Shown here in pieces: positions 1 through 24,605 of a DNA stretch of 64,000 nt. Origin of the DNA: Paraspadella gotoi. Its lineage: Eukaryota; Chaetognatha. Numbering within the stretch: the first letter of the stretch is position 1; every line of letters begins with the position of its first letter. The notes beneath the pieces are model-generated. The model was given only the letters and a program-made list of their open reading frames with translations, was not told where the DNA came from and did not search any database. Both the position numbers and the translations under genes were made by a program. The stretch lies in NCBI GenBank assembly GCA_051294375.1, contig CM119271.1, positions 12,825,039-12,889,038 on the forward strand. The letters run 5' to 3'.

Positions 1-82
1 CCGCAGTGCTAATGAGAGAGAAAGGTGACGACTCGTCGCAAATTTTAGAGGAATATTTTGAAAAGAAGAAAATTATTTTTAC

Positions 83-2108
83 CTGGAAGCGTTTGAGATG
101 CAAAGTGAGCACGGCTGGCGGCGTGTGAATCAACAGCTGCTTCGATGCCGGACAGTAAATCGTCTTTGGCGGCGGGCGGCGCTGCTCGTCGGCGGCGGCG
201 GCGTCTTCGGAGGAGAGGCTCATCGCCGAGGACGTCTTCTCGGCGTTAGTGCAGACTTCACAGCCGAAACGATTAGAACCCGTCAGTAATTCCGCGGCTG
301 TGAACTGGTTTAAGCTGTTGTGGGCGGATGAAGAGAAGAAAGAAAAAAACTTGAGCGTAATTATAACATTGGCCGATCTTAACTATATAAACAATTTCTA
401 CTCGTAGTACATAAACAGATTGTTTACAAAGACCTTTCCAAAAAAAACAACCTGGCTAAAACAGAACACTCCTGCGGCTGCGGGCAATACTTTGACCCCA
501 ACGCCGCCGTCCCCGCCGACTTTTTCCGGTTGTGCAGCGCGGCGCCGACGTCGCTCGAACTTCCGCTCTTGGCGACGGCGCCGCCTTGATCGCCGGCGCC
601 GTCTTTGACGTCCTCGGCCACACCCTCCTCGTTGGTGACGACGAGCGCCAGCGGGGACACCGGGTATTCGACGGAGGCGTCATGTTTCCGTCGCTGTCAA
701 CGATGCGTCGGTGGCGAGGGAGAGTAATCTGCGAGTGGGAAGAGTCGAAGAAGAGATTGAGAAAACTTACTAAAACGAAGACTTTTAATTAAATACTTAC
801 GATATAAATCTATTATTTAATATCACGTTATCAGTAAGGGAAAAGTTCATACAAATTAATATTAATGGCAAACAATAATAATTAATCGTATTGTCTAATT
901 CTAATCGAGAGTAAAGTTCTTCAATTAAATGAATGTTAAACGTTCCACAAAAGTTTATGTTCAACATAAGAACAAATGCATCAACACGATACCGTGATTC
1001 CGTATCGACGTTATCCTCGACGTCCGCGTCCGAAGGCGCCTCCATCTCCGTCTCCGACAAGCAGCTTTCCTCGGCCACCCCCGACTTGGCGACCGAGTCC
1101 GCTTTCGCGGGAGAATCCGGCGCATTCGCGGGAGTTTCGGCGGAAGCGACTGGCGGAGGTTCCGACTTTGTTTCCGGCTGCGGAGAGGTAGACTCTTGGG
1201 CGACAGGTTCAGGCGGTGGGGGCGGCGTCCCGGGTGTCGCTTCGGGAGAAGGCGGGCGGGGCGGCGGCGGAGATTCTGGCGGTAATGGCGGAGGCGACTG
1301 TGACTGGGGCGGAGATTTTTGTGGCGATTGTGGGGATGACGGAGGAATTGGGGAAGACGGCTTTTTATCCTCCAACCATTCGTCAGGAGAGGTCTCGAGT
1401 GGGGCGGCTACGAAGGAAAAAATTGACATTAAAATACATTTTATAATAACGTTTTATGCAAATTTCCCTACAATCGACGATTAGTGATTCCCCGAATGCG
1501 TCTTCGGAACCAGAGTCGTCTTTGTCCTCCATCTCTTGGAACTGCTTCTCCTCCTCGAGGGCGTCCGGCGCCTCCACCGCCCCCGACTTTTCCTGACTCA
1601 ACTCCACTTTCTTCCGCGGCATCCAGAAATCCTTGAAGGACGATTCCCCGTCGAGCAATTTCTGAGAAATAGGAGGGGGAAAGCGTAAAGAAAAGTTCCG
1701 ATCGGCGATCGAGGGCGCCGTAGAAGACCTGTTCCGCCCGCTCCTTTTCCTCGCTCATCGTCAAACGCTGCAATTCCTCGGATAGCTCGTCGAAAGGAGC
1801 CATGGCGGCGGCGCCGACGCCGGGTTGTGACTCCTCTTGACTCGCTTGGCCGACGGCCGACTTCTGACGTCCTTTGGTTACAAAAGGGAAAGTTTTGGCA
1901 GATGGTATTTGAGACCAAGAGAGAAACAAAAGATGGAGCAATACCTTTCCGTTTAGACTTGGCGTCTTTCTTGGATTCTTTCTTCTTCTTTTTCTCCGAA
2001 TGTTTGGACGGTTTTTTAAACGACTCCACGTCGAGGAAATTCTCCGTCGCTCGAGCCTCTTCGCCTTTCGTCGCTCCTGATCAAATTGGGGGAAACAAGG
2101 ACGCTAAT

Positions 2109-2161
<53 letters not shown>

Positions 2162-5100
2162 CTCAACCCCGGCGGGACGCCCTTCTCCTCGACGATGGGG
2201 AGAGAGAGATCGAGGAATCCCTCGAAGACTTGGTTGACGGTGAGGCATTCGGTGCAGGTGATCGTCGAGATCAGCTGACCACCGAAGATGCTGTCGATCA
2301 CAGTGTGACTAGCCTGAAGGATTTTTCAAAGCAAAACGATTAAAATATAATTATTATTTTTACAAACAAACAAACTCGCCTGTCTTCCGTAGGCCTTGAG
2401 TTTGACTTTGGTCTTCTCGTCGACGCTTTTCGGGTTTACATTTTCCGGGAGACCGAAACTCTTCAAGATGGCCGCCTTCATTCGCTTCGCCTCCTCGGCG
2501 CGCATGGCGTCCAACAGATGGCGCAGGAGTTCGTGGGAATCCTGGGACCGTGGGCACAATCATGCATTTCTACATCATGTACATCTTTTTCACTAATTAA
2601 AGTTCGAATACTTGTTGCTGAAATCCTTTGAATCGCGGGGTTTTTTTGCAGATTTGGGTGAAGAGATTCCCGGGGCTGATGACGGAGAGTTTGGCGCTGG
2701 GGGCGTTCATCTCCGCGAAGAAGTTGACCATCGCCTGGGTGAGTTGCCCGCCGGCTGCGAGGAAAGGTTTGAGTTAATTTCATTTTCTAATACGAATATT
2801 AATTACGAGATTCGACCTGATAAAACGATGTCAAGCGGCGGAAGAGATCCGAGCGACTCTTCGGATCGAGAGGATCGTCGAGCGTCGTCGGAAGCGTCGG
2901 CGCCGATAACGTCTTCGGGAAGGTAACCGGGAAGACAGAGTTTCCTGAACAGAATAGGGGACCGGTGGTTGCTTTAAGCGTCCTTGACAAGTAGGCAATC
3001 AATAAATCTCAACGCCCTACCTGCCATTTTTGACAGTCTCGGCTAGAATGGATTCTACGAGCGGCGTCTGATTCATATTTTGAATGACGGAGTTGAAGAA
3101 ACAAGTGTTGCCAAGATTATTCAATCCTTTGATGATGACGACCTAAAAGTTTTGGAAATAATAATAAAGGATGAGATTAGTGTTAAAGATTAGGTTAGAT
3201 TTGGTAAGAAATTGGGGTTAGATAAAAACGTTAAAAAATTAAAGTTCTCAATTAACGAATAGAAATGAAACTATTGAGTATTGTGGCGGTATATTCACAC
3301 CGCCTCACGTCCACCATCCTGCAGCCAAATCCATTGGCTCAGAGGGGGAACGCACCATCCCAGGCGTTGTGTCCCATCCACAGTCCTCACGACTTCCCTC
3401 TGCGTTGGCAAAGCGAGACCGTCCTAGGGTAACCGCGCCAGTGACTGGAGGCGTCACTGAGGGTCGGAAGCCCCCAAAGCCAACAGTGAGATGCCCCATC
3501 CCAATGGGCATCGCAGGCAACCCGGCTGTTGCCATACTATCGGAAAATAGCGGCCAGAAATTTCGAAATTGAGCCGACCTTTCCAGAGAACGACATCCGC
3601 GAGGACGCGAAGGGTCGCGTCGAAAACTCCGCCTCCGGCTTTTCTCCGCTCGCCTTCTTCACGCCCTTGTGAAGTTTTCCGAGACCCGTCGCTTTGCGGA
3701 TGAAGTTGACGGCCTCCGCGAGAGCCTGGAGGATTCGGGTATGGTCGACTTCAATGTTTTAAACTTAAACTAATTAAACAATCGAGTAATAAAATTAAGC
3801 CTTGGAAGCACCTTCCCGGGTTCCGGTTGAATTTCATCGTCGCATTCGAAACAGTAGACGATCCAAGAGGTGGTGTTGACCACCAGGGCGTGGGAGGCTG
3901 AGCGAGGAACCTTTAAAAGAAAGGACTTTATTTTACATTATAACTTAAATATTATCCATTATTAAATAAGAATTGTTTAGAACAAATAGAAAGATTATCC
4001 CATTTATTTATTAATTAAGCTATCTTTTCCTCGATTATGAACAATGAAGTTATGGTGGGTTACCAACAATATACGGATTATGTAGTCGTACATTGTCATT
4101 TAACAAAATTCTCTTTCAGCGGGGTCCGTCGTCAGGACTTTACATAAGTCCATTACATTGCCCGAAAACAATATTTCACTAATCGATAAGCACTTATTTT
4201 TTCCTCCCCAAATTGCTCTCGCCTTAAAATGCGAAAAGGCGTGTCCGCTAGTGGCGCTGCCGCAGCCCTGATGCCCGCACTGCAGGCAGAGCCATATCGT
4301 TGGCGCCAGAGTCAAAGATTCTGGAGACAAAGCGACCCCGCCGTTTTGTTCCGGCGTCGTGGCCGAGGGTGATTGAGCGCCGTCGACATTCTCGGCGCCG
4401 GACGACGCTTCCTGTTTTCCGTTGGGCGTGGCCTTGCCGGCGCTCGTTTTTCGAGCGATGTTGAGACAAGAGGTACAGTCGCCGGAGACGCCGATTTGGC
4501 GCAGCGCCTTTTTAGCCGCGTTTAAGTTGACGCTCTTATTAACGTGAAGGCAAGTCTGGCCAGAGTTGACGGCGTCCGCTTGAGTTCCTTCGTCGCTCGA
4601 CTCGCTGAAGAGACAGACGAAAAAACAAACTTGAAAACAAAACGAAAAACAAAACAAAATGATAAAAAAATGGTTGTTGCCCGACCTGTTGAGCGCCTCC
4701 CGTTTTCTGAACTTGTGCTTCTTCTTCACCATCCCAGCTCCGTAGGTGAGGCTATCCTCTCCGTCGCGACCGATGCCTCCGATCGCCAATCCTGAAGCTT
4801 GAGCCTGAGACGGCAGGGAAGACTTGCATGGGCCTGAGATGGGGAGAAAATGTGGCAGGAATGATGATTTAATTAATTGATTAATGCGAAGAATATAAAT
4901 ATTCTACCATGGGAGTAGGGACCGATAGCACAAAACTACATATTTTATCGATTGAAAAATAAAAATATGAGTTTATAAACAGATAGTTTTGCTGTGTCAA
5001 TATTCTCTGGCGTGAATGAAATGAAAAGGTATAATGGTATAATATTACAAATAATGAATTAAATGCTAAACAATTCATACAGAAACAGGAGGAACACAGA

Positions 5101-5293
5101 ACAACGTCCCCTCACCGGAAACGCCGCCCGTCCCCGAGAGGGTGGGCGTGGCACGACCCGCGTTGAGCGTTAGAATCGAGGATCGGGAGACGGAGGCGCT
5201 GGCCGATGGTGAAGTCGCCGACGACGACGCCGGACGAGACTTGTCAGCCAAATCCAGAACACGCATGAGAAAGTCCGGATCGAGGAGGCGGAA
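83..5293 (-). CDS. USP45: Ubiquitin carboxyl-terminal hydrolase, USP16/USP45 family (partial, C-terminus off window)
   Basis: Cysteine protease that removes ubiquitin from protein substrates. Exons, 5' to 3' on the minus strand: 5293-5116, 4833-4686, 4604-4223, 3910-3812, 3725-3579, 3142-3021, 2944-2817, 2754-2612, 2541-2380, 2313-2160, 2076-1945, 1871-1729, 1661-1511, 1407 to about 970, 693-452, 314-83. Phases agree at every junction except 970/693, whose donor I could not fix. A zinc-finger UBP domain spans 4604-3812 ([12 protein letters not shown], then YCFECDDE). The catalytic Cys box [18 protein letters not shown] is in 3142-3021, [18 protein letters not shown] in 2541-2380, [15 protein letters not shown] in 2313-2160, and LTLHLKRFQ ends 314-83. 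The catalytic His/Asp region must lie left of base 1. The family-like start is the Met at 4732-4730 ([10 protein letters not shown]); the two upstream exons stay in frame and may be an N-terminal extension or a neighbouring gene. A Pro-rich insert of about 100 residues sits in 1407-970. USP16 versus USP45 is not settled. Confidence 0.9.
2113..2157. repeat. (CT)n microsatellite starting at a splice donor
   Basis: An uninterrupted CT run. On the gene's sense strand it reads GTGAGAGAGA, so the 5' splice site of the exon 2313-2160 is continuous with the microsatellite. Confidence 0.95.
3250..3560. other. GC-rich unexplained block in a USP intron
   Basis: This block lies in the intron between exons 3725-3579 and 3142-3021 and is clearly richer in G and C than the intron around it. 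It opens with an inverted repeat, GGCGGT then ACCGCC separated by eight bases (about 3283-3302). A 76-codon frame is open on the minus strand (3535-3305), but its product resembles nothing I know and it has no place in the hydrolase. It is probably an old mobile-element fragment. Confidence 0.35.
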
Positions 5294-5658
5294 CTGGGGA
5301 GCAAGCCGCCGGAAGAAAAGAGTCGAGGTGAGTGGAAAAAGGCGGAGCCGGAAGCAGGCCGCCGGAAAGAAAGTCGAGGACGCGAATCTCTTAAGACATT
5401 GAGCAAATATTCCGTTGATTGTGCATCATTAGTTTGTTTTTTTTCTTTTTAGTTAAAAAAAACAACAAAAAAAATAGACGAATAAATTTTCAATACGTTG
5501 AACGCTTTGCGTGCTCTTTTCGTAAGCTACATTGAAATACGCCGGGCCAACGAAAATTTATCACAATATTAAATTATCTTTTATCTAAAGAATGAAGTAA
5601 GTATCATCTAAAATGAGGAGTTTTAAAGTCTGGAATGAGTTAGTTTGTTTCCTTCCCT

Positions 5659-9437
<3,779 letters not shown>

Positions 9438-10171
9438 TTTTCAAAGACGGACGTCGACGGCAAGATTACGATCGAAGAAATTCCCGACGGAAAAAAAGAT
9501 GAAGTGGCTCGTCGAGAATCACTCAGATTAAGGGTGCTCCGGTAACATAGATTCGAATGGCTCGTCGAGAATGGCTTCTTCGACAGCCAGAGGCTTTTGA
9601 CTTCCTGTCATCGATCGATGCTTCAAAGACGAAAGAGAAAAAAAAGTGAAAAGAATCGAGTTTTGTGATGAGTCTCGACTCGGGGCGTAAATCTCTTTTT
9701 TTTTTTGCTTTCGAAGCTTAAACTGGGATCGATCCCGGGTCTTTTACGATCGCCTAGTTTGTGTTCTTTCTTCTTTTTTTTTGTTCTGAAGAAAAATATC
9801 TAAACGTCACTGAAGAAAACGAAAATATAAAAAATGCGCGAAAAAATGTGAACGAAAAAATATCGTCGGGAGAATAAAAGGATAAAAAGAGTAATAATAA
9901 TAATTGTTTAAAATATAAAAAAAATGAGAGATCGACTGAAAAAGTTTTTAAAAAAAAGTAAGCGAGAAAAATTCGTAATTAAATCTGGGATGATATCACT
10001 CGACAACCCCTCTCCCGCCGAGCCGTCCCCCCCCGGATTGTTTTGCTTTCGCAAGGTGATTTTCGGAGGCGTCGGCGGCGACGAGGACGCTGGCGGCAGC
10101 GGCGGCGGCGTGGGTCCGTTTCTCGGCCGCGCTTCCGCGCCGAAGCTAATTCGTCTTGGTCCGTGTTTCTC
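9438..10171. other. Spacer and probable 5' region of SLC30A5
   Basis: Upstream sequence of the zinc transporter. It contains two copies of TGGCTCGTCGAGAAT about 55 bases apart (near 9507 and 9560) and AT-rich sequence to about 9970. I recognise no promoter element. The plus-strand open frame at 9924-10175 ends inside the antisense of the next exon pair and is not supported as a gene. Confidence 0.4.
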
Positions 10172-10555
10172 TTAATCCTTGGCCGTCCTCGACGAGGCCG
10201 TCGTCCTCGTAACCGTCAATCCCGACCCGTGCCCGACCTGGCCCACCCTTTTCTCGTCGGGGCCAAAATAACACGCTCGAAATGACGAAAAGACCTGGAA
10301 AAGTTTTTGACGAGTTTACGGATTTAAAAAAAAAAGAGAAGGAATGTTATGGATGGATGAAAAAAGAGGTTTTGATCGATATTAGTCTATCTCTCTCTCT
10401 CACCATTCTCTCACACACACAAAAAAAAAAAATCCCTCACCGAGCACAAAGAGAATCTGGGTGATGGACAATAAGTGGGACGTGAACCAGTGAAGGTTCA
10501 TCGTTAGAGTCGACATCGTCTCATCTTTGTGGGAAAATATGGCCAAGCTGTTCAT
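10172..10555 (-). CDS. Unidentified protein, two 3' exons (probable membrane protein)
   Basis: Two exons join in phase on the minus strand. Exon 10555-10441 follows a polypyrimidine-AG acceptor and reads MNSLAIFSHKDETMSTLTMN, then a hydrophobic segment HWFTSHLLSITQILFVL, ending at a GTGAGG donor. Exon 10275-10172 continues ACYFGPDEKRVGQVGHGSGL, then a Thr/Ser/Arg-rich tail and a TAA stop. One membrane segment followed by a short basic tail fits the C-terminus of a multi-pass membrane protein. Possible 5' pieces: an ATG exon at 11762-11716 (MPSFGLKAAAIYFHS, donor GTAAGT) and an open segment near 11440-11312 (VVLLQSVGDVAIWSR). I could not join these in phase, and a 10-base gap at 11290 interrupts the area. 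Family not recognised. Confidence 0.45.
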
Positions 10556-10711
10556 CTGAGAGATAGAGAGAGAGAGATCGAAGGAAAGACAAAATTGATA
10601 ATCGAATCAGAAGGACAAATCGACTTCTTAGCGGTTAAAGTACTCACAATGCCCCAGTAACATCAACATTTCGAAGATCAATGGTCATTAATTACAATGA
10701 TGTCATGAATA

Positions 10712-10880
10712 AAATATATATGAAATTGGTACAACCAATATAAAAATTATCCATTCATTTAATAAATAAGCTATCTTGCCCCTTTGGACAGGCTTTGGTG
10801 GTTTAAGGCCTCTCTCACTCTTACAAGATAATGACATAGCAGGTCCCTGCAAGCTTTCAATCATTATTATATGATTACTC
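10712..10880 (-). repeat. Dispersed repeat family 1, copy
   Basis: Carries the family core GAAATTGGTACAACCAATAT, then a TCCATTCATTTAATAAAT segment and GGACAGGCTTTGGTGGTTTA, then TTACAAGATAATGACATAGC. A fragment of the same family follows at 11034-11095. Other copies are at 24432, 27927, 28326, 45019 (with its duplicate at 53645) and 63430-63925. Confidence 0.8.
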
Positions 10881-11289
10881 GTCCGATAGCTATTTATCAT
10901 TTTCTTTATTATTTTGTAAAAATATAATTTTAGGAGTGTTGTCGAATGGTCAGAGTTCTAAGTGAAATGTCATTATCGTTTAACTTTTGAAGCTTTAACA
11001 TTAAGCTTTGTAAAAGCTGCAACAGATGTACGAAATTGGTACAACCAATATAAAAATTACCCATTCATTACAACAAATAAGCGATCTTGCTCCTGACTAT
11101 AAACTTCTGCTCATTCTGTTTATATTTCTTCTTCGTCGTTGAAGTTATATTCTACGGATATAACAGGTATCCATACATAATAGTTCGACGTTGCGTTAAA
11201 TAATTCGTCACACGTGAAACATTTTGCAGATCAAACGTCATTTTAATTCAAACCTCTAATTCACACATTACGTGTGTTAGATCCAAAGA

Positions 11290-11299
11290 NNNNNNNNNN
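11290..11299. other. Assembly gap (10 N)
   Basis: Unresolved bases within the region of the unidentified minus-strand gene. Confidence 1.
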
Positions 11300-11762
11300 T
11301 ACCGACAAATCGCACCTAAATGATTAAACGAAGAAACCCAATGTCCATGAGGGTCATCGGCGAAACGACAACATTGCGCGACCAGATGGCAACGTCACCA
11401 ACAGATTGCAGAAGGACGACGCTAAACTTCGTCTCTTCTTGGTTTTTTTTTCGTCGATTTAATTTTCAAAAGAAGTAAGAATAACTAATATAGCGATCGA
11501 AAATCCTAAATTATTCTTAGTTTAAGCTAAATATATTAAATAAATGTTAAAAACATTGGCAAGGAATTGCACAACAAGTGCATGTGGCCGGAATCCTGGT
11601 CCAAAGGCGACGACAACGACGACGACGACGAAAACTCAAGTTAAAGAAAAACAAAAGACAAAAAGCATAAGAAATTATAATTTTAAATTTATTATTTCAA
11701 TTATTTATTACTTACCATGAATGAAAATAAATGGCAGCGGCTTTCAAGCCAAAACTCGGCAT

Positions 11763-13498
11763 TTTAAATTTTAAAAAAATTACAAGTCATGGCGATCACA
11801 CTCTCGCATACCCACAAAACATAAGCTTCTTTTGAATGTTTTTGCCATATCTTCGCCTGTAAAAAGATCACAAAAACATACGACGAAAGTTGAGAAATTT
11901 AACTGAATTTAATTTAATTTATCACGGGAATTGTCGACTATGATCAAGATCATGATCAAGATGGCACTCTCAGTTTTCTCCCGTCCTCGTCAGTGCCAAG
12001 TGCTCCGAAGCTGTGAAATGAATACTTCTTTAGAGGGGAAATACTGCAAAGCTAAGCTCAGACGAGCATCTGATCTCGCCTCACACATTCATCGTTGAAC
12101 AGTTCAAGGAGACAATGTCACTGTATAAGGATCGGCTCCATCCATGATCGCAAATTAACCAAACGGCTCGGTCAAAGCTCGAAATTGACCAGATGCCGGT
12201 CAGCCCAGGCAGCAAAACCATTAATAAAACTTTCATTTCGAAAGGAAAGAGTAAATTCCTTGCTCTTCTTCGGAACTACTTGGATTCTAAAGACGGCTGA
12301 TACGTCAGGGTCATCGGATTTCTCATCAACATTTAATGAAGATTCCAATTCAATCGGAAGGAAGAATCAATAAAAAAAATATTAAAAAAATTCAGACAAT
12401 GCCTGACAAGATTTTTAAGTTCTCTTTTATCTCTAATTCTGAATTAACATCCTGACTTTTTTTTTTCTTTAATCTTTTCTCAGGAAACCAGAAGCAGTGG
12501 AATAGATTAAATAGATTTTTAATCTTAAAATCGATTTTCGAATCCGCGATTTTCGCGTGTCCGTCATTCTCTATTCTGATTGGTCCAAATTCTTTCGGCC
12601 TTATCTCTAGACTTGTCTCGACCCGATCCTTCAATTGGTCCAGCCGTCTAGGCAACCCGGGCGGCGTCGGCTGCGGCGGACGGCGGCGGCTGCAGCGGCG
12701 GGTCGGCGCTCGTTACCAGGCACGAGAGAGGTTTCCAAGTGGACGCCAGCGACTGGACAACTTGATAAGAAACTCTGACCAATTTTTTTTCCGACGTCGA
12801 GTAAATATCCTGGGTCTTTTTACGGACAATTCGCGATACGAAACGTGGAGACGACGATTTGTTACGAAATTGTATTCCAGATAAATTTAAGAAATAAATT
12901 AAATCTTAATATTAATATATATATTAATTAAATGAAATCGAAAATATAGTATTGAACAAACAGTGAAAATTGTTATTAGTCAGTGAGAGAACCAATATAA
13001 TTATAAGCAGTCCCTGAGCTTCGGATCAGTCTGTAACACCGTGTTACAGGCGGGTTAAGCGCCCCGTCCCTATTAACTGCTAGGCGACCACCGGGCTAAA
13101 ACCCCGGACCTTTGGGCTGGGAGGCGAATGACTTGCCTCCTGCTCCAATGGCTGCTGATGAACGGTTGGTGGATTTTAGTCCACCATAGTATGTATTTTT
13201 CTTAAGCTTCTTCCATTCATTGTTTATTTCTATAATTAGCTAATTAACTAACCAAATCTAATTATTTTAATCTCTTTTTCTGTCAAGATTCGAAAAAAAT
13301 TGTGAGCAAAAAAATGGTCATCGGCAGAGGCCACCAATCGCCGCGGACAGCATCGTGACTCTGACGCGAGGGACGGTTTGGACGGTGACGATTTTTCACT
13401 ACGATCACGATTAATCACGACAAACTCAAAATTTAAAATCACGACCTCGCTGTACGCGTTGCTACGATATCGAATCTAAGATATACTGGTAGGTCTTT
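11763..13498. other. Spacer with two GC-richer blocks
   Basis: Mostly AT-rich. About 11940-12370 and 12640-12760 are GC-richer, the latter containing GGCGGC-type triplets. I see no supported exon. Near 13030-13180 there is a structured block with the palindrome GTAACACCGTGTTAC and the near-palindrome CCGGGCTAAAACCCCGG, which may be a short interspersed element; I found no second copy in the window. Confidence 0.35.
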
Positions 13499-13986
<488 letters not shown>

Positions 13987-14312
13987 ACTCTTAAGAAATT
14001 CGGTTTATCAAAGAGATTTCGCGATACATGCTTTCGAGGTTAAAAAAATCACCAGAGACAGAGAGAGAGGGAGAGAAAGGGAGACAGACAGAGACAGACG
14101 GAGACAGAGAGAAAGAATCGCTTTTAAAGAATCACTTCGTAAAAATCTTCCGTAGAGCGTCCCATTCGTTCTAACGCTCAAAACGAACGTGACCCAAGTC
14201 CATAGTTATTTTCTTAGCTTATCCTTTTGTTTTCCTAATTTTCAAATAGGAGAGATAGAGATAGAGATAGAGGAATAAAGAGAAAGAGAGAGATAGAGAC
14301 AGAGTCGCGAAG

Positions 14313-24184
<9,872 letters not shown>

Positions 24185-24188
24185 GGAG

Positions 24189-24219
<31 letters not shown>

Positions 24220-24349
24220 AAGAAGAAGATTCCGCGTCGACCCGGCAAAAGGGAAAGGGGGCGATCCGAACCGCAATAATATACTATTCAGGAGAATACA
24301 CATTTATGAATATCAATATTTTATATCCATGAAACTCGAATCGATAATG

Positions 24350-24355
24350 AATAAA
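24350..24355 (+). terminator. Poly(A) signal of tektin-3
   Basis: AATAAA, 166 bases after the stop codon. Confidence 0.7.
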
Positions 24356-24431
24356 GACAAAAATTTCGGGAGGGAAAACAAAGAATCAACATGTTCAGTT
24401 TTTGCCCAAACCCCCCCCCTTCTCCCCCTAG

Positions 24432-24605
24432 TTGGTACAACCAATATAAAAATATTTATTCGAGGATTTGGTTTTGGACAGGCTTTGTCTTTTGACAGTC
24501 TTTGGATAGATTTTGGATAGACTTTGGATAGACTTTGGACAGGCTATGGTAGTTAAAATGCCTCCATCTCTCTCACAAGATAATTGTAGTTGCTGGTCGC
24601 TCCAC
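24432..24605 (-). repeat. Dispersed repeat family 1, degraded copy
   Basis: Begins GTTGGTACAACCAATATAAA and retains GGACAGGCTATGGTAGTTAA and CACAAGATAATTG. An internal stretch of TTTGGATAGAC has been tandemly repeated. Confidence 0.75.

Noticed and set aside
9455-9540. EF-hand-like TDVDGKITIEE in a plus-strand frame upstream of SLC30A5
   Set aside because: Loop position 1 is Lys rather than Asp, there is no second EF-hand or splice continuation, and the region is the 5' flank of a minus-strand gene.
9924-10285. Plus-strand Gly/Asp and Arg-rich frames
   Set aside because: They overlap the antisense of the better supported minus-strand exon 10275-10172 and lack splice sites.
12650-12660. RFX X-box candidate controlling tektin-3 (GTCTAGGCAACC)
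   Set aside because: Only a half site, 1.65 kb upstream of the start codon with other sequence between; too weak to call.
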